In this document: in pieces, positions 51,242 to 62,313 of the stretch
Position numbering within the stretch: position 1 is the stretch's first letter
Layout of the letters: each line of letters starts with the position of its first letter
Position numbers and translations under genes: made by a program
Source: Paraspadella gotoi
Taxonomy: Eukaryota; Chaetognatha
Length of the DNA stretch: 64,000 nt
Assembly (NCBI GenBank): GCA_051294375.1
Contig: CM119265.1
Span: 12,826,124-12,890,123 of the forward strand
Direction of reading: 5' to 3'
Notes under the pieces: generated by a model
The model's input: the letters and a program-made list of their open reading frames with translations, nothing else
Database searches by the model: none
Told to the model about the DNA's origin: nothing

Positions 51242-52540
51242 GGCTATATTTTGAAAAGATGTAAGTACCTAAAATCATTTAATACAATTTTAAAATTTAA
51301 CGCCTTTCTTTAAACTATAGCATATATATAGGAAATAAAAGTGGATTAAAACGGTTTCATCGCTCTGAAAAGGATAGATAAATTAAAAATAATTTAAAAA
51401 CAAATATATTATTTGGCCGATTTATTTATCTGAGTTTAAAAGATTATATTTGCATTGGTTAACAAACTTGAATTCATATTCAAACAAAGGGAAAAAATAT
51501 CCCGGGTTGAGTTGCAGCTGCTCCTCAGTTACCACGGATTTGTAATTCTAACCAAAAAAACACCATCACTTAGCACAAATACGGATCACCAAAATTATGA
51601 ACTCGTGGTCCTGTAGGTCAACTTAAGCTCGGTGTTTCCGAATAAATTAATTTTTTTAAAAGACATTCGGAATTTTCACATTACATTAGGAAATATTAAA
51701 CGATGTGATGATAATAAAATATACTAACAGGTACACATCCTTGACGTTTTTTTCCCAGAAATGTTTCAAAATTTATAGTTTCATGATTTAAAGTACAATA
51801 AACAATAAACATTAATCGCTAACATTCAAAATTTAAAAACCTAGTGACTTATTTCACTGAAAAATCACAGAGGATTAGATCACTACACTTAATTAATATG
51901 TATATTAATCAAATAAACTTTTTAAAGAATAACTTGGTAATAAAAAGTATTGATTTATTTTTAACCAATCCTTTTAATCATATAAAAAAAATTAAAGATC
52001 CCCTGAAGTGAAAACGTAATTGTAATAATTGTAACAGATACTGTCAAAGACCTTAAACTATAAAATATATATTTTAATAATTATCGCCTAGTAGTGGCCT
52101 TATTCACCAGCCGGCAAATTATGGAAGTTCTTTTCTTTGTCGTTACTAGGTCATCGTCCCAGCTGATGAATTTGTAGCAGCTGCAGCCAGAAAAAGTGGT
52201 TGCTGCTGAGGCCCTGAGCTTTCGAAAAAGCTTCTGCATTTTTTGTTTCTTTTCAAATCTACTCGGACTCCCTTACTTCGGAAAAATTATAAACAAGGAG
52301 ATTGGTTGAAATTCGAAATATAAAACTAGGAAAAACAATAATTTCAAAGGCCAATGAGGCGTCCTGTCGCAGCGAGCTGCTAATCTTCCGGGGTCAAATT
52401 GCCGGTTGTAATTACTTTTTTAGCCGGATCTGCTTACATCACATTCCGGCTCTATAATTCACTTTGTTGGTCCGTCGGTCCGCCCCGCAAATCTTGTCGG
52501 GCATTCACTTATATCATCGAATTATGATAAAATAATGCAA
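51242..52540. other. AT-rich intergenic sequence
   Basis: No gene or repeat that I can support. Some CAGCTG-containing sequence lies at 52140-52200. Confidence 0.4.
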
Positions 52541-52544
52541 AAAA

Positions 52545-52700
52545 AAAAGATGTCCGTCCGTCCGTCTGTCTGTCCTTCCGTCCGTCCCACCTTAGCAAAA
52601 AACACCAATTACTCGTGATTTGATAGATGGATTGAAATGAAATTTTGTGTATGGGTAGGGAAGTGTGTGATTGAGCTGGATATCAAGTTTCGAACAAATC
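52545..52700 (+). mobile_element. Interspersed repeat, copy 2 (GTCC-edge family)
   Basis: Starts with a GTCCGTCCGTCC array (52552-52590), followed by TTGATAGATGGATTG, AATTTTGTGTATGGG and GATTGAGCTGGAT. These parts match 42600-42735 read on the other strand in the same order. Confidence 0.6.
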
Positions 52701-53388
52701 GTCAGAGTGGAAATGTGTTAAAATGTAAACAACGAAAAAAATATATTTCACTATTTGAACGCTATTTACTCATGAGTGAATGGGGCGATTGACTTCAAAA
52801 TTTTGTTATTATGGGAAATGAAAGTTAAAATGGAAAAAGAAACAATCTATTTCACTATTTGATTATGCTTTTTTTATTTTTATATGAAATGTAAATTCAA
52901 GCTGCATTAATTAATTATTATTAAATAAGTATTAATTAATTATTAATTATTTGTAATTAATTAATTAAGTGATTGAGATTTGATGGGTGTTTCGATTTAG
53001 GGTTTGGACTTCTCCTCAATAGCTGACAATCATTTAAATATATTTTAAAATTTCATTAAGCATTAGTTTATCTTTGCTTGTAAGAATATTATATAAAACC
53101 TTTTTCGTCGCCACTGATTTCCTCTTTTTTTCTCGAATTAGCATGCCAATCAATTGTGATATAAATTTTGCTCTCTAGTTTCTAGAGATTTTTACGAAAA
53201 GCAACCACCACTATTTTTTCGAGGGCTTAAAAGAACTCGGGGCGGGGGAAACTCTCTTCGTCACGTTTTTGAAAAAATAAAAAAGATTGAGGCCTTTATT
53301 TTCTTCTCGAGAAAGATCAGATTTCGAAGCGAGTTGATGTTCTCAGATGCGGTTGAAAAATGAGAAGATATCTGAAATCGAGAGAAAC

Positions 53389-53420
<32 letters not shown>

Positions 53421-53469
53421 GTTAATAATAATATCATGATAATTCATCTCTGCGGCAGTGGTTGATTTT
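52701..53469. other. AT-rich intergenic sequence
   Basis: No gene seen. A short AAT tract lies at 53392-53420 and TTAATTAA-rich sequence at 52905-52970. Confidence 0.4.
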
Positions 53470-53719
53470 GATTTTCATATTCAATTTGCAATTTTGATTT
53501 CTCTATTTTTCCCAGAATATACAAAAATCATATTTAATATTATTGAGTATTGCTGTAAATAGTCCGATAAGTTACTTCTGAGCTCTTTTTTACAGATTTT
53601 CATATTCAATTTGCAATTTTGATTTCTCTATTTTTCCCAGAATATACAAAAATCATGTTTAATATTATTTAGTATTGCTGTAAATAGACCGATAAGTTAC
53701 TTCTTAGCTCTTCTTCACA
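53470..53719. repeat. Tandem duplication, period 125 bp
   Basis: The segment starting GATTTTCATATTCAATTTGC at 53470 is repeated at 53595 with only a few substitutions. It spans two complete units. Confidence 0.95.
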
Positions 53720-54945
53720 GCAATTAATGTCATGCAGGTTTCTGGACTTCCTCTCCATCTATATCGGTCATAAATCTTCTTTTAAAAAAAAATATAATCG
53801 CATGTCTTTTTTTGTTTTCGATCAATTCTATTTTTTTTTTTTTTTTCAATTTAGAAAAAAAATGTTTGTAGCCAGAGTTTCGCTAAATCGAAAACATTTT
53901 ATCTCTCTTTTTTATTTCTTTCTTTCGCTTACTTTTTTCTTTCTTTTCGCAGCGGTATTCCTCATCGAACCTTTTCGTTCCTCATCATCCTCCTACTGCT
54001 CCTCCTCTTCCTCCTCCTCCGGGTCTTCCACTCGCTCTCGCTCGCTCTCGCACAACGAATGACGAGCCTCTCAAAAAAAGGAACTCTTCGTTCCCGTCCT
54101 CATAAGCTGAGGATTCTCTCCATTATTCGTTACACTCAGAAACATACAAATCTGATGCGAAAAAACAACACACAAAGTGTCTTGAACTTTCGTTAAAATT
54201 TTTTTATAACGGATTTAAAATCCTAACAAAAATGAAATTATTAAAAAGTCTATGGCAAAGACTGAGCTTGTCAACCTTTATTAGCACTTTGGATTAAACT
54301 GACGTCATGTCCGATTCCATGTCTCCCGACATCGAAAATTGATAAAGGTAAATTTTGTTATTGAAACTAAATATTTCCCGAAATAGTGAAAAATTACTGA
54401 ATCTATATTAGACATAGAGATTGAATGAGAGCTTAAAACTCATAAAAATTTTGAGAACAATACAAATATTTTACCTTTATTTTACAATATTTCATCGCAA
54501 TATTTAGTTTTAAATTTAATTAATACATGCGTTGCCAACTATACAATCGATCACTAAATTCGGTTAGACGGTTCGAGCAAATATCATAATAATAATATCA
54601 ATTATGGTGGTTACATGTAAAATATATTGTTTAATGGGCATAATTTTACTTTCGCCGAATTTTACCATTTATGGATTGATTGATTGATTGATTATTAATA
54701 ATGTTTAAAATAGGGGCCCTTTGTGTTTGTAAGAGAAAGGAAGCAATGAGAAGAGAAACTAAAAAAGAAAGAAAAAAAAAAATAAGAAAAGAGAACAAGA
54801 AGAGAAGAGTTCAATGTCGGAAAACAGGCCCGTACACGTTCCGTCTCCCCCCCCCCCATTTTACTTTTTTCTTTAGATTGATCGAGAACCGTTCCAAGTT
54901 ATTTTGCTACTGTGAGTACCGACTATTCTGCCTAAAGGCAGCTCT
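53720..54945. other. Upstream region of the sestrin gene
   Basis: T-rich then mixed. A CTC/TCC-rich patch lies at 53980-54050 and GATT repeats at 54675-54692. The frame at 53727-54062 is Phe/Ser-rich and not convincing. Promoter elements were not resolved. Confidence 0.4.
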
Positions 54946-56880
54946 ATGGCTCCTCCAGTCGACGTGTTGAACGCATCGACAACGCCGCCAATTGGCGTGC
55001 TGGGTCGTCATCAAAATTTCCAGGCACGTCACAAAACTTCGCAACATCAAGAACGTAACAAGCTTAGCGAACGTCGCCACCACAGTGGCGGTGGTAGTGG
55101 AAATAGACGGAAGATACGTCGCCAGGGAAGCTTAAAAACAATTCAGGTTAAAAAAAAAGTTATTTAAATTTTTTTAATATGAAAATAAAACTGATTAAAT
55201 CATTATTAGGAAGAAAATATGCCACTTCCACCGTCGACGATGGGAACTCAGACGGAGCAGCAACTTGTCGCCAAAGCTTTACGGACAGCTACATCCACAA
55301 AATCAACTCTTAAAACTCTGCCATCGACTATAAATTCCCCCGGTATTAAAGTTGTGCCCCCGACTTCTACGATCTTAACACCAGTTAGCGTCAGCATTCC
55401 GGCATCGTTACCCCAACCCTCTACCGTACTCCCCACGTTGTTACTTCTCTCGACAGAAACGGCAACGTCTCACAGACACACGACGAGTGCCTTCATTCCA
55501 GATGGAGAAGTTCCAGCGATGCCCTCTTCTAAGGAAAACAATTGTGAGGAAAACCTTGCCGGAGATTGTCAAAGTCAAGCTTTTCTCGAAGACTCTCCGC
55601 CTTCTTTGCATTCGCTGTTGATCGACTCGAGCCTTTTTGGATTCGACAATCTCGTCCGCATCATGAACTTTCATCCCAAGTATTTAGAGATTTTTTTATC
55701 TTCCCACTTGCACCTGTTGACTGGTGATGGTCCGTTGCCCGTCGCTCATCGTGCCTACATTGGAGTGATGGCAGCGGCGCGACTTAAATGCTCACAACTC
55801 GTACATAGTCTAACCAGCGATTTCCTCCGTTGGGGTGGAGATTCTTCTTGGCTGGATGGGCTCCACAACGCTCCAAAGAAGCTGCGCGATCTTGGCGAGA
55901 TGAACAAGATACTGGCCCACCGCCCTTGGACTGTGAACAAAGATCACGTTCGAGGACTGACTAAGTGTGACCCGGCGTGGAGCGCATCCGAACTAGTTCA
56001 CGCTCTAACACTGCTGGCACACTTCCATGCTTTATCGGGATTTGTTTTCGGAAGCGGCCTCCAGCGCGACGCCGACAAGCCGTCGCCATCACCACCCGCG
56101 AGTCCCTGTAACGCAGAAGGGGCTCCTCCGTCACCCAAGGAAGGTGGATGGGCCGACGCAGTGTTGGAACGAATGAGAGGTTTCAAGCCTGAAGAATTGA
56201 GTCCAGAAGAATGCGTCAAAAGATTTTTAACTGTCGGCTCACAAACCGCCGAATTACCGGTGTCCAAATGCGAAAAGGTTGCCGCAAAATCCTCTCCAAC
56301 GCAAGATGACGCCATAAGAAACTTATACCGATTCGTCGATGATCCAGAATTTAGCTACATAGACTTCGCAAAATCGTCGGCCAACGAAGGAAAAGAGGCC
56401 CATCATTCTGCCAACCGTAAATCACCAGATGACACTAACCACCTATGCGTTCAAGACTATAGCTGGCAAGACCACGGATTTTCCGTCCTCAACCGTTTTT
56501 ACGACGTTAACGGTTCTAATCTGCTTGATGACAAGTTCCGTGTGGCAGAGAATTTGACTTATAACACTATGGCCACCCATCGAGACGTCGATACTCAAGT
56601 CTTCCGTCGCGCTATATGGAATTACATAGACCTACTTTTCGGTATAAGACACGACGATTATGATTATAAAGAGATTAACGAACTACTTCCTCCCACCTTA
56701 AAAAAATTTATTAAAACGGGAATCTGCTATCCGGAACGGGTGACCAAAAAAGATTATTCTAGTTTTATGAGAGAACTGAAGCATAGTGAAAGGATACACG
56801 TAAATATTCTTATGTTAGAAGCGAGATTCCAAGCAGAAATGTTGTACGCTCTCAGAGCGGTCACGCAGCATTTGGTTTGA
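54946..56880 (+). CDS. Sestrin, 623 residues, two coding exons
   Basis: Exons 54946-55146 and 55210-56880 join in phase 0 across a 62/63-bp intron. The sestrin signature is unmistakable: DNLVRIMNFHPKYLE, AAARLKC, HRPW (residues about 302-305), AQDYSW-like QDYSWQDHGFS, LTYNT, FRRAIWNY, GIRHDDYDY and a C-terminal YALRAVTQHLV. Sestrins are stress-induced inhibitors of mTORC1 that bind GATOR2 and release it on binding leucine. The GATOR2-contact DDYDY is kept (Asp549-Asp550), as are pocket residues equivalent to human SESN2 Thr374/Thr377, Asp385-Thr386, Arg390 and Glu451. The human Trp444 position is Met587. The AhpD-type Cys is present (Cys261), but the Tyr and His that follow it in SESN2 are Gln263 and Leu268. 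There is an N-terminal Ser/Thr/Pro-rich extension of about 136 residues relative to SESN2. A candidate AATAAA lies at 57421-57426. Confidence 0.95.
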
Positions 56881-57484
56881 ACGTCTTTTTTCCCTATATT
56901 TATATTTTATAATTATATAAGTGCATTTTTTCGCTTTTTTTTAGATTTTAGAGCAGCCAACAAAAAAGAAAACTCATCCATGTTAATCACAAACTCTTGC
57001 CCTCGATGTTTTTTAATGAAAGATCTCCACTTTTAAGTAGTGTAAAGAACAGATGTTGTTAAGCGGTAGTGATTAAACTTAGTGATTAACATTTGTCAAA
57101 ACCTAAAAAAAACTATACGATATACAATTTATGCATTAAATTAAATTTCATTTTCGTATTGAAATTTAAGAATACCGTTTCTGTTATGTAACTGACATCA
57201 GGATAGATCCTATATCGTTATAGTTTAATTACCTTTGTGAGTAGAGAAATTTATAACGCTGCTATAATTCTCTACTTCGTGGAAATGCAATAACATGTAA
57301 ATTTTATTATTGAGAAGGGCTTACCTAAACTTTAAATTAATTTTTTTCCTGCTGAAAAAATCGAAATATTGTACTCTCTTCGATACTGTGATACTTTGTA
57401 AACTCTTGTTACAAATACCAAATAAATATATCATTAATCATTTTATTAAAATTAAGGTTAATTTGCCGATAAAATAATATAACG
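56881..57484. other. Sestrin 3' flank
   Basis: AT-rich sequence, probably the 3' UTR up to the AATAAA at 57421. Confidence 0.5.
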
Positions 57485-57930
57485 GTTGGTGGATTTTAGT
57501 CCACCATACATCCCCCCCTCCCGTAGGGAGAAGTCTGTTGCGTCTCTTCAGTGAATTGTTGATGTTGGTGGAAAGTTCGTCACCAAGTTGAGATATGTCA
57601 CCTGGTGTGTTGTGGGTGGAAAGTGCATCGCCAGGTTGAGGCATGTCGCCTAAAAGTATTGTTGTTGCTGTTGTGTTCGGAAGTCGGGCTCACCAATGAA
57701 GAGACAGTAATTATTGATATGTGTTAGTGACACAACCGTTCAATATAAGCAGTCCCTGAGCTTCGGATCAGGCTGTAACACCATGTTACAGGCGGGTTAA
57801 GCGCCCCGTCCCTCTTAACTGCCAGACGACCTCCAGGCTAGAACCCCGGACCTTTGGGTTGGGAGGCGAATGACTTGCCTCCGGCACCAATGGACGCTGA
57901 TGAACAGTTGGTGGATTTTAGTCCACCATA
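57485..57930 (-). mobile_element. SINE-like element, copy 2, with terminal direct repeats
   Basis: The right part (57697-57930) is the reverse complement of 47250-47482. An identical 24-bp sequence stands at both ends (57485-57508 and 57907-57930) in direct orientation. Each is itself a hairpin (stem GGTGGA/TCCACC, loop TTTTAG). The left 190 bp (57509-57696) is absent from copy 1 and holds two related GGTGGAAAGT-containing segments (about 57568 and 57616). Confidence 0.7.
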
Positions 57931-58745
57931 CTATTATACTTTTACGTAAAAACATGAAGTAGCCACACAATTAATTCTATTTACGGTCTCTAGAAGGTAT
58001 TTACAACTTTTAAAAACAAATGGTCCGTCCCCTATAGACTATACTATGGCGGAATTCTAAAAAACCGCATTACGTATCAACGGGTACCAACGTCCAAAAA
58101 AATTTATAGCTCAGTAACGCCTCTTTTTTTTATTATTATTGAGTGGCCTTACCCAATTGCAAATTAAAAGAGTTCACCCCAGTAGCAAGGCAAAATATCG
58201 TTTTTTAAGGATTTTCGTTTTTCAAATTCTCTAAGGTGGGAGAGATAAAGAGTAAGATTTGTCATTTACTTTTTTTTATACAACACAGACTCTTTATTAG
58301 TTTATAATCTTTTTTTTTCAAGATAATTTGAAAAATTAATTAATTAATTTATTAATTAATTAATTTAAAACTAGAAAAATTAACAAATTTTAAGTTATAA
58401 GAGTTTAAGTGAAATTTTATTTTGAAATTAGAAAGAGTTAGTTAAAGAAGCTCAAAATGAGCTGATCCCCTCCCCCTTAAAATGGCCGTCAGATGAGGGT
58501 CAGTGGTAGATTATGGTTGGTCATTGACATAGTTATTGGCCCTCGACTGGGAAGCATCAGGAATGAGTCCCAGAGCAATTCTAATGTCGACCAAAACTGA
58601 ATTCAACCCTGCAACCTGCCCTCCTCTCCTCTGCTGAGGAGGCGGGCCTGGTCCTATTCTTGCCTGCTTTGGGGCTGGCTCTGGGACCCCGCCATCCTCC
58701 AAATGTAAAATATATATATATATATATACCACTTCATTGATATGG
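57931..58745. other. Intergenic sequence
   Basis: No supported gene. An ATTAATTA-rich run lies at 58336-58366 and a TA dinucleotide run at 58710-58729. Confidence 0.4.
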
Positions 58746-58781
58746 AAGCCAGGAACTCTGGGAGTGAATAAACAAGACTGT
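58746..58781 (+). repeat. 36-bp motif, copy 2
   Basis: Matches 43334-43369 (minus strand) at about 29 of 36 positions, including a CCAGG..CTCTGGG hairpin and AATAAAC. Confidence 0.6.
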
Positions 58782-59019
58782 GAGAGAGTCTTGATTGAAA
58801 GCTTGCAGGGACCTGCTATGTCATTATCTTGTAAGATAATGATGGAGGCCTTAAACCACCAAAGCCTGTCCAAAGTCAGGGGCAAGATAGCTTATGTTGT
58901 ATGTTGTACCAATTTCATATATATATCAATGTTCTTTAGTCCAAGACTGTTCATGATCAACTATTCGAATTTTTATCTGCATCTTTCACTACGCCTTATT
59001 AATAAGTTATTATGCACCT

Positions 59020-59208
59020 ATGGGTGGTATTGGTGCTGCAGTCATTTCTATGACCTCCCAACCTCTCATCACTTCATCGGCGATAAACGGTAGGTCACGC
59101 TTCGCTCCCGCAGAAAGCAAACGACGTAGACGTAGTAGTGACTGTAATCGGAATCAAGGAATCCGGGACGTGGTAGATCATCGAAAACGGAGGATCCGAA
59201 TCTCCTAA
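59020..59208 (+). CDS. Possible coding exon, unrecognised
   Basis: An ATG-started frame of 62 codons. The first part is neutral (GGIGAAVISMTSQPLITSSA) and the second very basic (SKRRRRSS, HRKRRIRIS). GC content rises locally above the AT-rich flanks. It may be the exon of a small gene together with the membrane-type exon at 59682, but I could not join the two with matching phases. No family recognised. Confidence 0.25.
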   Translation: MGGIGAAVISMTSQPLITSSAINGRSRFAPAESKRRRRSSDCNRNQGIRDVVDHRKRRIRIS

Positions 59209-59681
59209 TCCTCCACTACCGTTGAGATGACCTGGCATTCTTTATCCTTGTTGGCCTTGTTACTTTCATAATACAATATATTATATAATTCTTAAGCATT
59301 CTTAAACTTTTGATTTTGACACTAATTAGTGTTAACTTTTTAGTAGAATTTGCAATTTGAAAGACAAATCGTTTAAATTTTAATCAACTCCTCATTTTCT
59401 TTATTACTTTCATTGATTTTGAAAGAATTGAAATAATTAAAATAAAGTTTGGTAAAATTTTACATTCGCCGACCGTGGTTTTGGAGTTTTTGAAAAAATA
59501 TTTAAAAATACTCTTAACCTAAAGCCCCACTAACCACGATCGGCAAAAGTAAGATTATGCCTAACTAAATATCGCTAGGCTTCAATATCCGCATCGCTGA
59601 CTTGCTTGGAAATGTTTGGTGAGTTGGAAACCGCTGTTTTGGCTGAAATTTAAGATATAAGCCTTGGGGTTAGTAAATTAG

Positions 59682-59864
59682 TTTTTTATCGTCGCAATCG
59701 CTTGCGTCGTCTTCGTCGCGGGCGTCGGTGTCATTTGCGTTCCAAAATATAGATCGCCTTATCAAGAAAGTGTGCAATTGTATGAAGCTGAAAATTTATA
59801 TATAACTTCTTATCATCATCGTCTTTCAAAATTAATAATGTTATATATCAAATGTTTAAACTAA
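59682..59864 (+). CDS. Possible membrane-protein exon
   Basis: After a candidate acceptor (AAATTAG at 59675-59681) the frame reads a strong transmembrane segment, FFIVAIACVVFVAGVGVICVP. A juxtamembrane KYRSPYQES and a Tyr-rich tail (QLYEAENLYITSYHH) follow, with a stop at 59862-59864. The GC-rich codons of the hydrophobic part contrast with AT-rich surroundings, which favours real coding sequence. It would be the last exon of a single-pass receptor-like protein; upstream exons are not identified. Confidence 0.35.
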   Translation, partial: FFIVAIACVVFVAGVGVICVPKYRSPYQESVQLYEAENLYITSYHHRLSKLIMLYIKCLN

Positions 59865-60550
59865 TTTGAATACCCTTCACATTATGATTAACTTTTTTTT
59901 TTTGTTAATTTGTCCAAAAACGAGTTGAGCTGTGCAGCGGCTGAATTAATTAATTCAGTTTATACTTTGAAATTTATTTACTCAATACAATTTATTTATC
60001 TCAATTCTTTTATTTATTTAAATTAAATAAATTTAATTCATATGTTTTCCCTCTGACTTTTCTTTTTTTATTCTTTCTCGTTTTCTCTCACTTAGTTATT
60101 TTTATTCTCATTTTCTCTGTCAGCTCTCTTACGTTTTTTCATGTTTCCTTTATTTTTTTTTTTTAAATTTATTTCTTATTTTTTTACTTTTTTATTATTA
60201 CTTTTCAATTGTTTTTCAATTTTTTTTATTTCCTCTTTTTTTTTTGTTATTGTTGGGATTTTTGAGTCGAATAATTAATACTTAAGATTTTTTTAAAAAA
60301 TATTTTACCAAGTTTGTTATGTATAAAATTTAGTTTTTCTGTATCAAATTTGATTTTTTGAGTATCAAAGTTTGTCATCGGTCCAGATTTTTCCTATGCG
60401 ATTGCGACGATATTTATGCTTTTAACAATTTTTTTTACAAAATGGAGCAGCTTAATTCGAATAAAGAAACATATTAATTTAATAGAGGGAAATGTCCTTA
60501 AAAGTTAGCGTCATAATGATGAAATTACATTATTATTTAAGAACGGAAAG
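59865..60550. other. AT-rich intergenic sequence
   Basis: Very T-rich; nothing recognised. Confidence 0.5.
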
Positions 60551-61288
60551 TTAGAAAATTGTTTCACCTTTGTTTTGGCCATTTTTAGAATTCTGCGAAC
60601 TACGTTTTTTCATTTCCATGTCACAGGGAACGTGGTGCCAGTGACCCGAAACTGCCTCGGTATGAGCCTAGTAAAGTAATTAGTAAAATAATTATTCAGA
60701 TAATAAAATATAAAAATTAGGTGATCCAGGTTATCCAGGTTATCACGTCTATTATAAATAAATTCAACCAAACTTACGCTTGGGCGAGAATCTTTAATAG
60801 TTTGTTCGGGGGCGTTTCGTACACAAATGGCGTTGTAAAATAGAACTATTAGTCCCAACAACACAAAGACCCCGGAAATACCTTTTGTCAAATTAGATAA
60901 AATATTTATGGCGACAAAAATCGAAAGACTAGAGTTTAATTACAAAATATTTTTAATATATTGTCAAATTTAATACTATTTTCAAATTTAAAAAAATGAA
61001 TGTTTAGTGTGTAACCGAATAACTGAAATTATATAGCATTTTTTTGAAGTTAAGGAAACGATGCGGCGTATATATACATATATATTAGAGTTCCCCAGCC
61101 TCAAAAAAATCATTTATTTCGCAATATTATTATTATTCAATAGCTGCTTAATATAAAAGTAGCATCTCATAAACTTCAAAGCACTACTTACAAGTCATAA
61201 CTATTCCAAAAATCAGAGCTTGCTGTCTATTATGACGGTAAAACTTCGTATCGTTTGTAACTTCATCTGGAAATCCTACATACTCCTT
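60551..61288 (-). CDS. Membrane-protein 3' exons, unrecognised
   Basis: Three phase-consistent exons: 61288-61192, 60881-60778 and 60667-60551 (stop at 60551-60553). They encode 105 residues: a hydrophilic start (KEYVGFPDEVTNDTKFYRH), a long hydrophobic stretch spread over two exons (ALIFGIVMTCISGVFVLLGL and more), then a polar Lys/Asn/Gln-rich tail. They lie just downstream of the exon chain 62313-61467 on the same strand. They may continue that gene or be alternative last exons, but I could not find a donor with the right phase. No start codon was identified. Confidence 0.5.
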
Positions 61289-61466
61289 CTGTAAAATAGA
61301 GCGATTTAACAATCGACATCGACAAGTTAGTTACAAGAATAAGCTTTAGTTTTCAAACTATTTTAACGGATTAGGTTTTATGAATTATCATTATTATTAT
61401 TATTATTATTATTAGTCTGCATTTTAAAACTGCGACTGAAATTTTTTGAAAAAAAGTTACCCTTAT

Positions 61467-62313
61467 TTAATGGCTTTTAAGGGCTAATTCATACAGTTTA
61501 TATAGACCTTTTAACAAACCAAGACAACTATAAATAATTAGTAAAGTTGCAAATAATACTAAAAATAAAGTAACAATATTTGTGAAGAAACCAATTGCCT
61601 TTTTCTCATCCCATCCACTGTTTATCGCAGATGTTAAAACCACTATAGAGGGTAAGCCTAATATTAAAGTACCTGACAAGGAAAAAAGCTTGGGTTAAGT
61701 AATATATACATAATTACATATTCATTAAAAATGTCAAGAAAAAAACTCCAGAAACCAAAGATGAGTGCGCCCACTCCACAAATAATATGGAAATATCTGT
61801 CTTGTTTTTTCTTCAATTTAATACATCTTTTATTTTTTGACGTCCTTGAAACGGCTTTCGACTCCTCTGCCGAAAAATTACAACCTATAAAAATGAGGTT
61901 AAGCGGCTTATTCGATTTTACGTGCATGTGTGAAGTAGCAAGACTTTGCGATTAAGTAATCTTTATTCTAATTTAGTTCATTATATTTGATATGCGACTA
62001 ATTTTCTAATTTATGTTATATAAAACAATACACCACATCAAAAGGTGTGATAATAGTTATTTCACCGTAACGGAGAGTTCCTTTTTGAACTGTTAAAATT
62101 GTCTTGGGTGGCTCGGGTTGTTCGGGTGGCCTAAGATCTGTTCGATCTGCATTGACTGCTTCGTCCTTGTGGTTTAAAATGATCAAGAAGTAAAATTTAG
62201 TAAAATTTTAGATGTAATTTCATTTGAAAGGTCAATTTAAGCCAGTGGTTAATAAAAAAGTGAGAATATGGACCGAAATCAATTTTTTTACGTACCTCTT
62301 CTGAATCCTGCAT
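61467..62313 (-). CDS. Small multi-pass membrane protein, about 150 residues, unrecognised
   Basis: Exons 62313-62296 (MQDSEE), 62165-62066, 61884-61756 and 61672-61467 join with consistent phases, giving about 150 residues. The N-terminus is acidic and Pro-rich (RPPEQPEPPK). Two hydrophobic regions follow: one around IICGVGALIFG and the next exon's TLILGLPSIVVLT, and a second at FFTNIVTLFLVLFATLLIIY. The donor of the third exon is weak, and the last exon may instead be spliced internally onto the exons at 61288. ALIFG occurs in both halves (here and at 61225 or so), hinting at duplicated membrane units. The start lies 310 bp from the divergent gene at 62623, so the two may share a promoter. 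No family recognised. Confidence 0.5.

Noticed and set aside
58511-58885. 124-codon minus-strand frame
   Set aside because: It runs through the TA dinucleotide run and the 36-bp repeat, has no recognisable domain, and the opposite strand is equally open.
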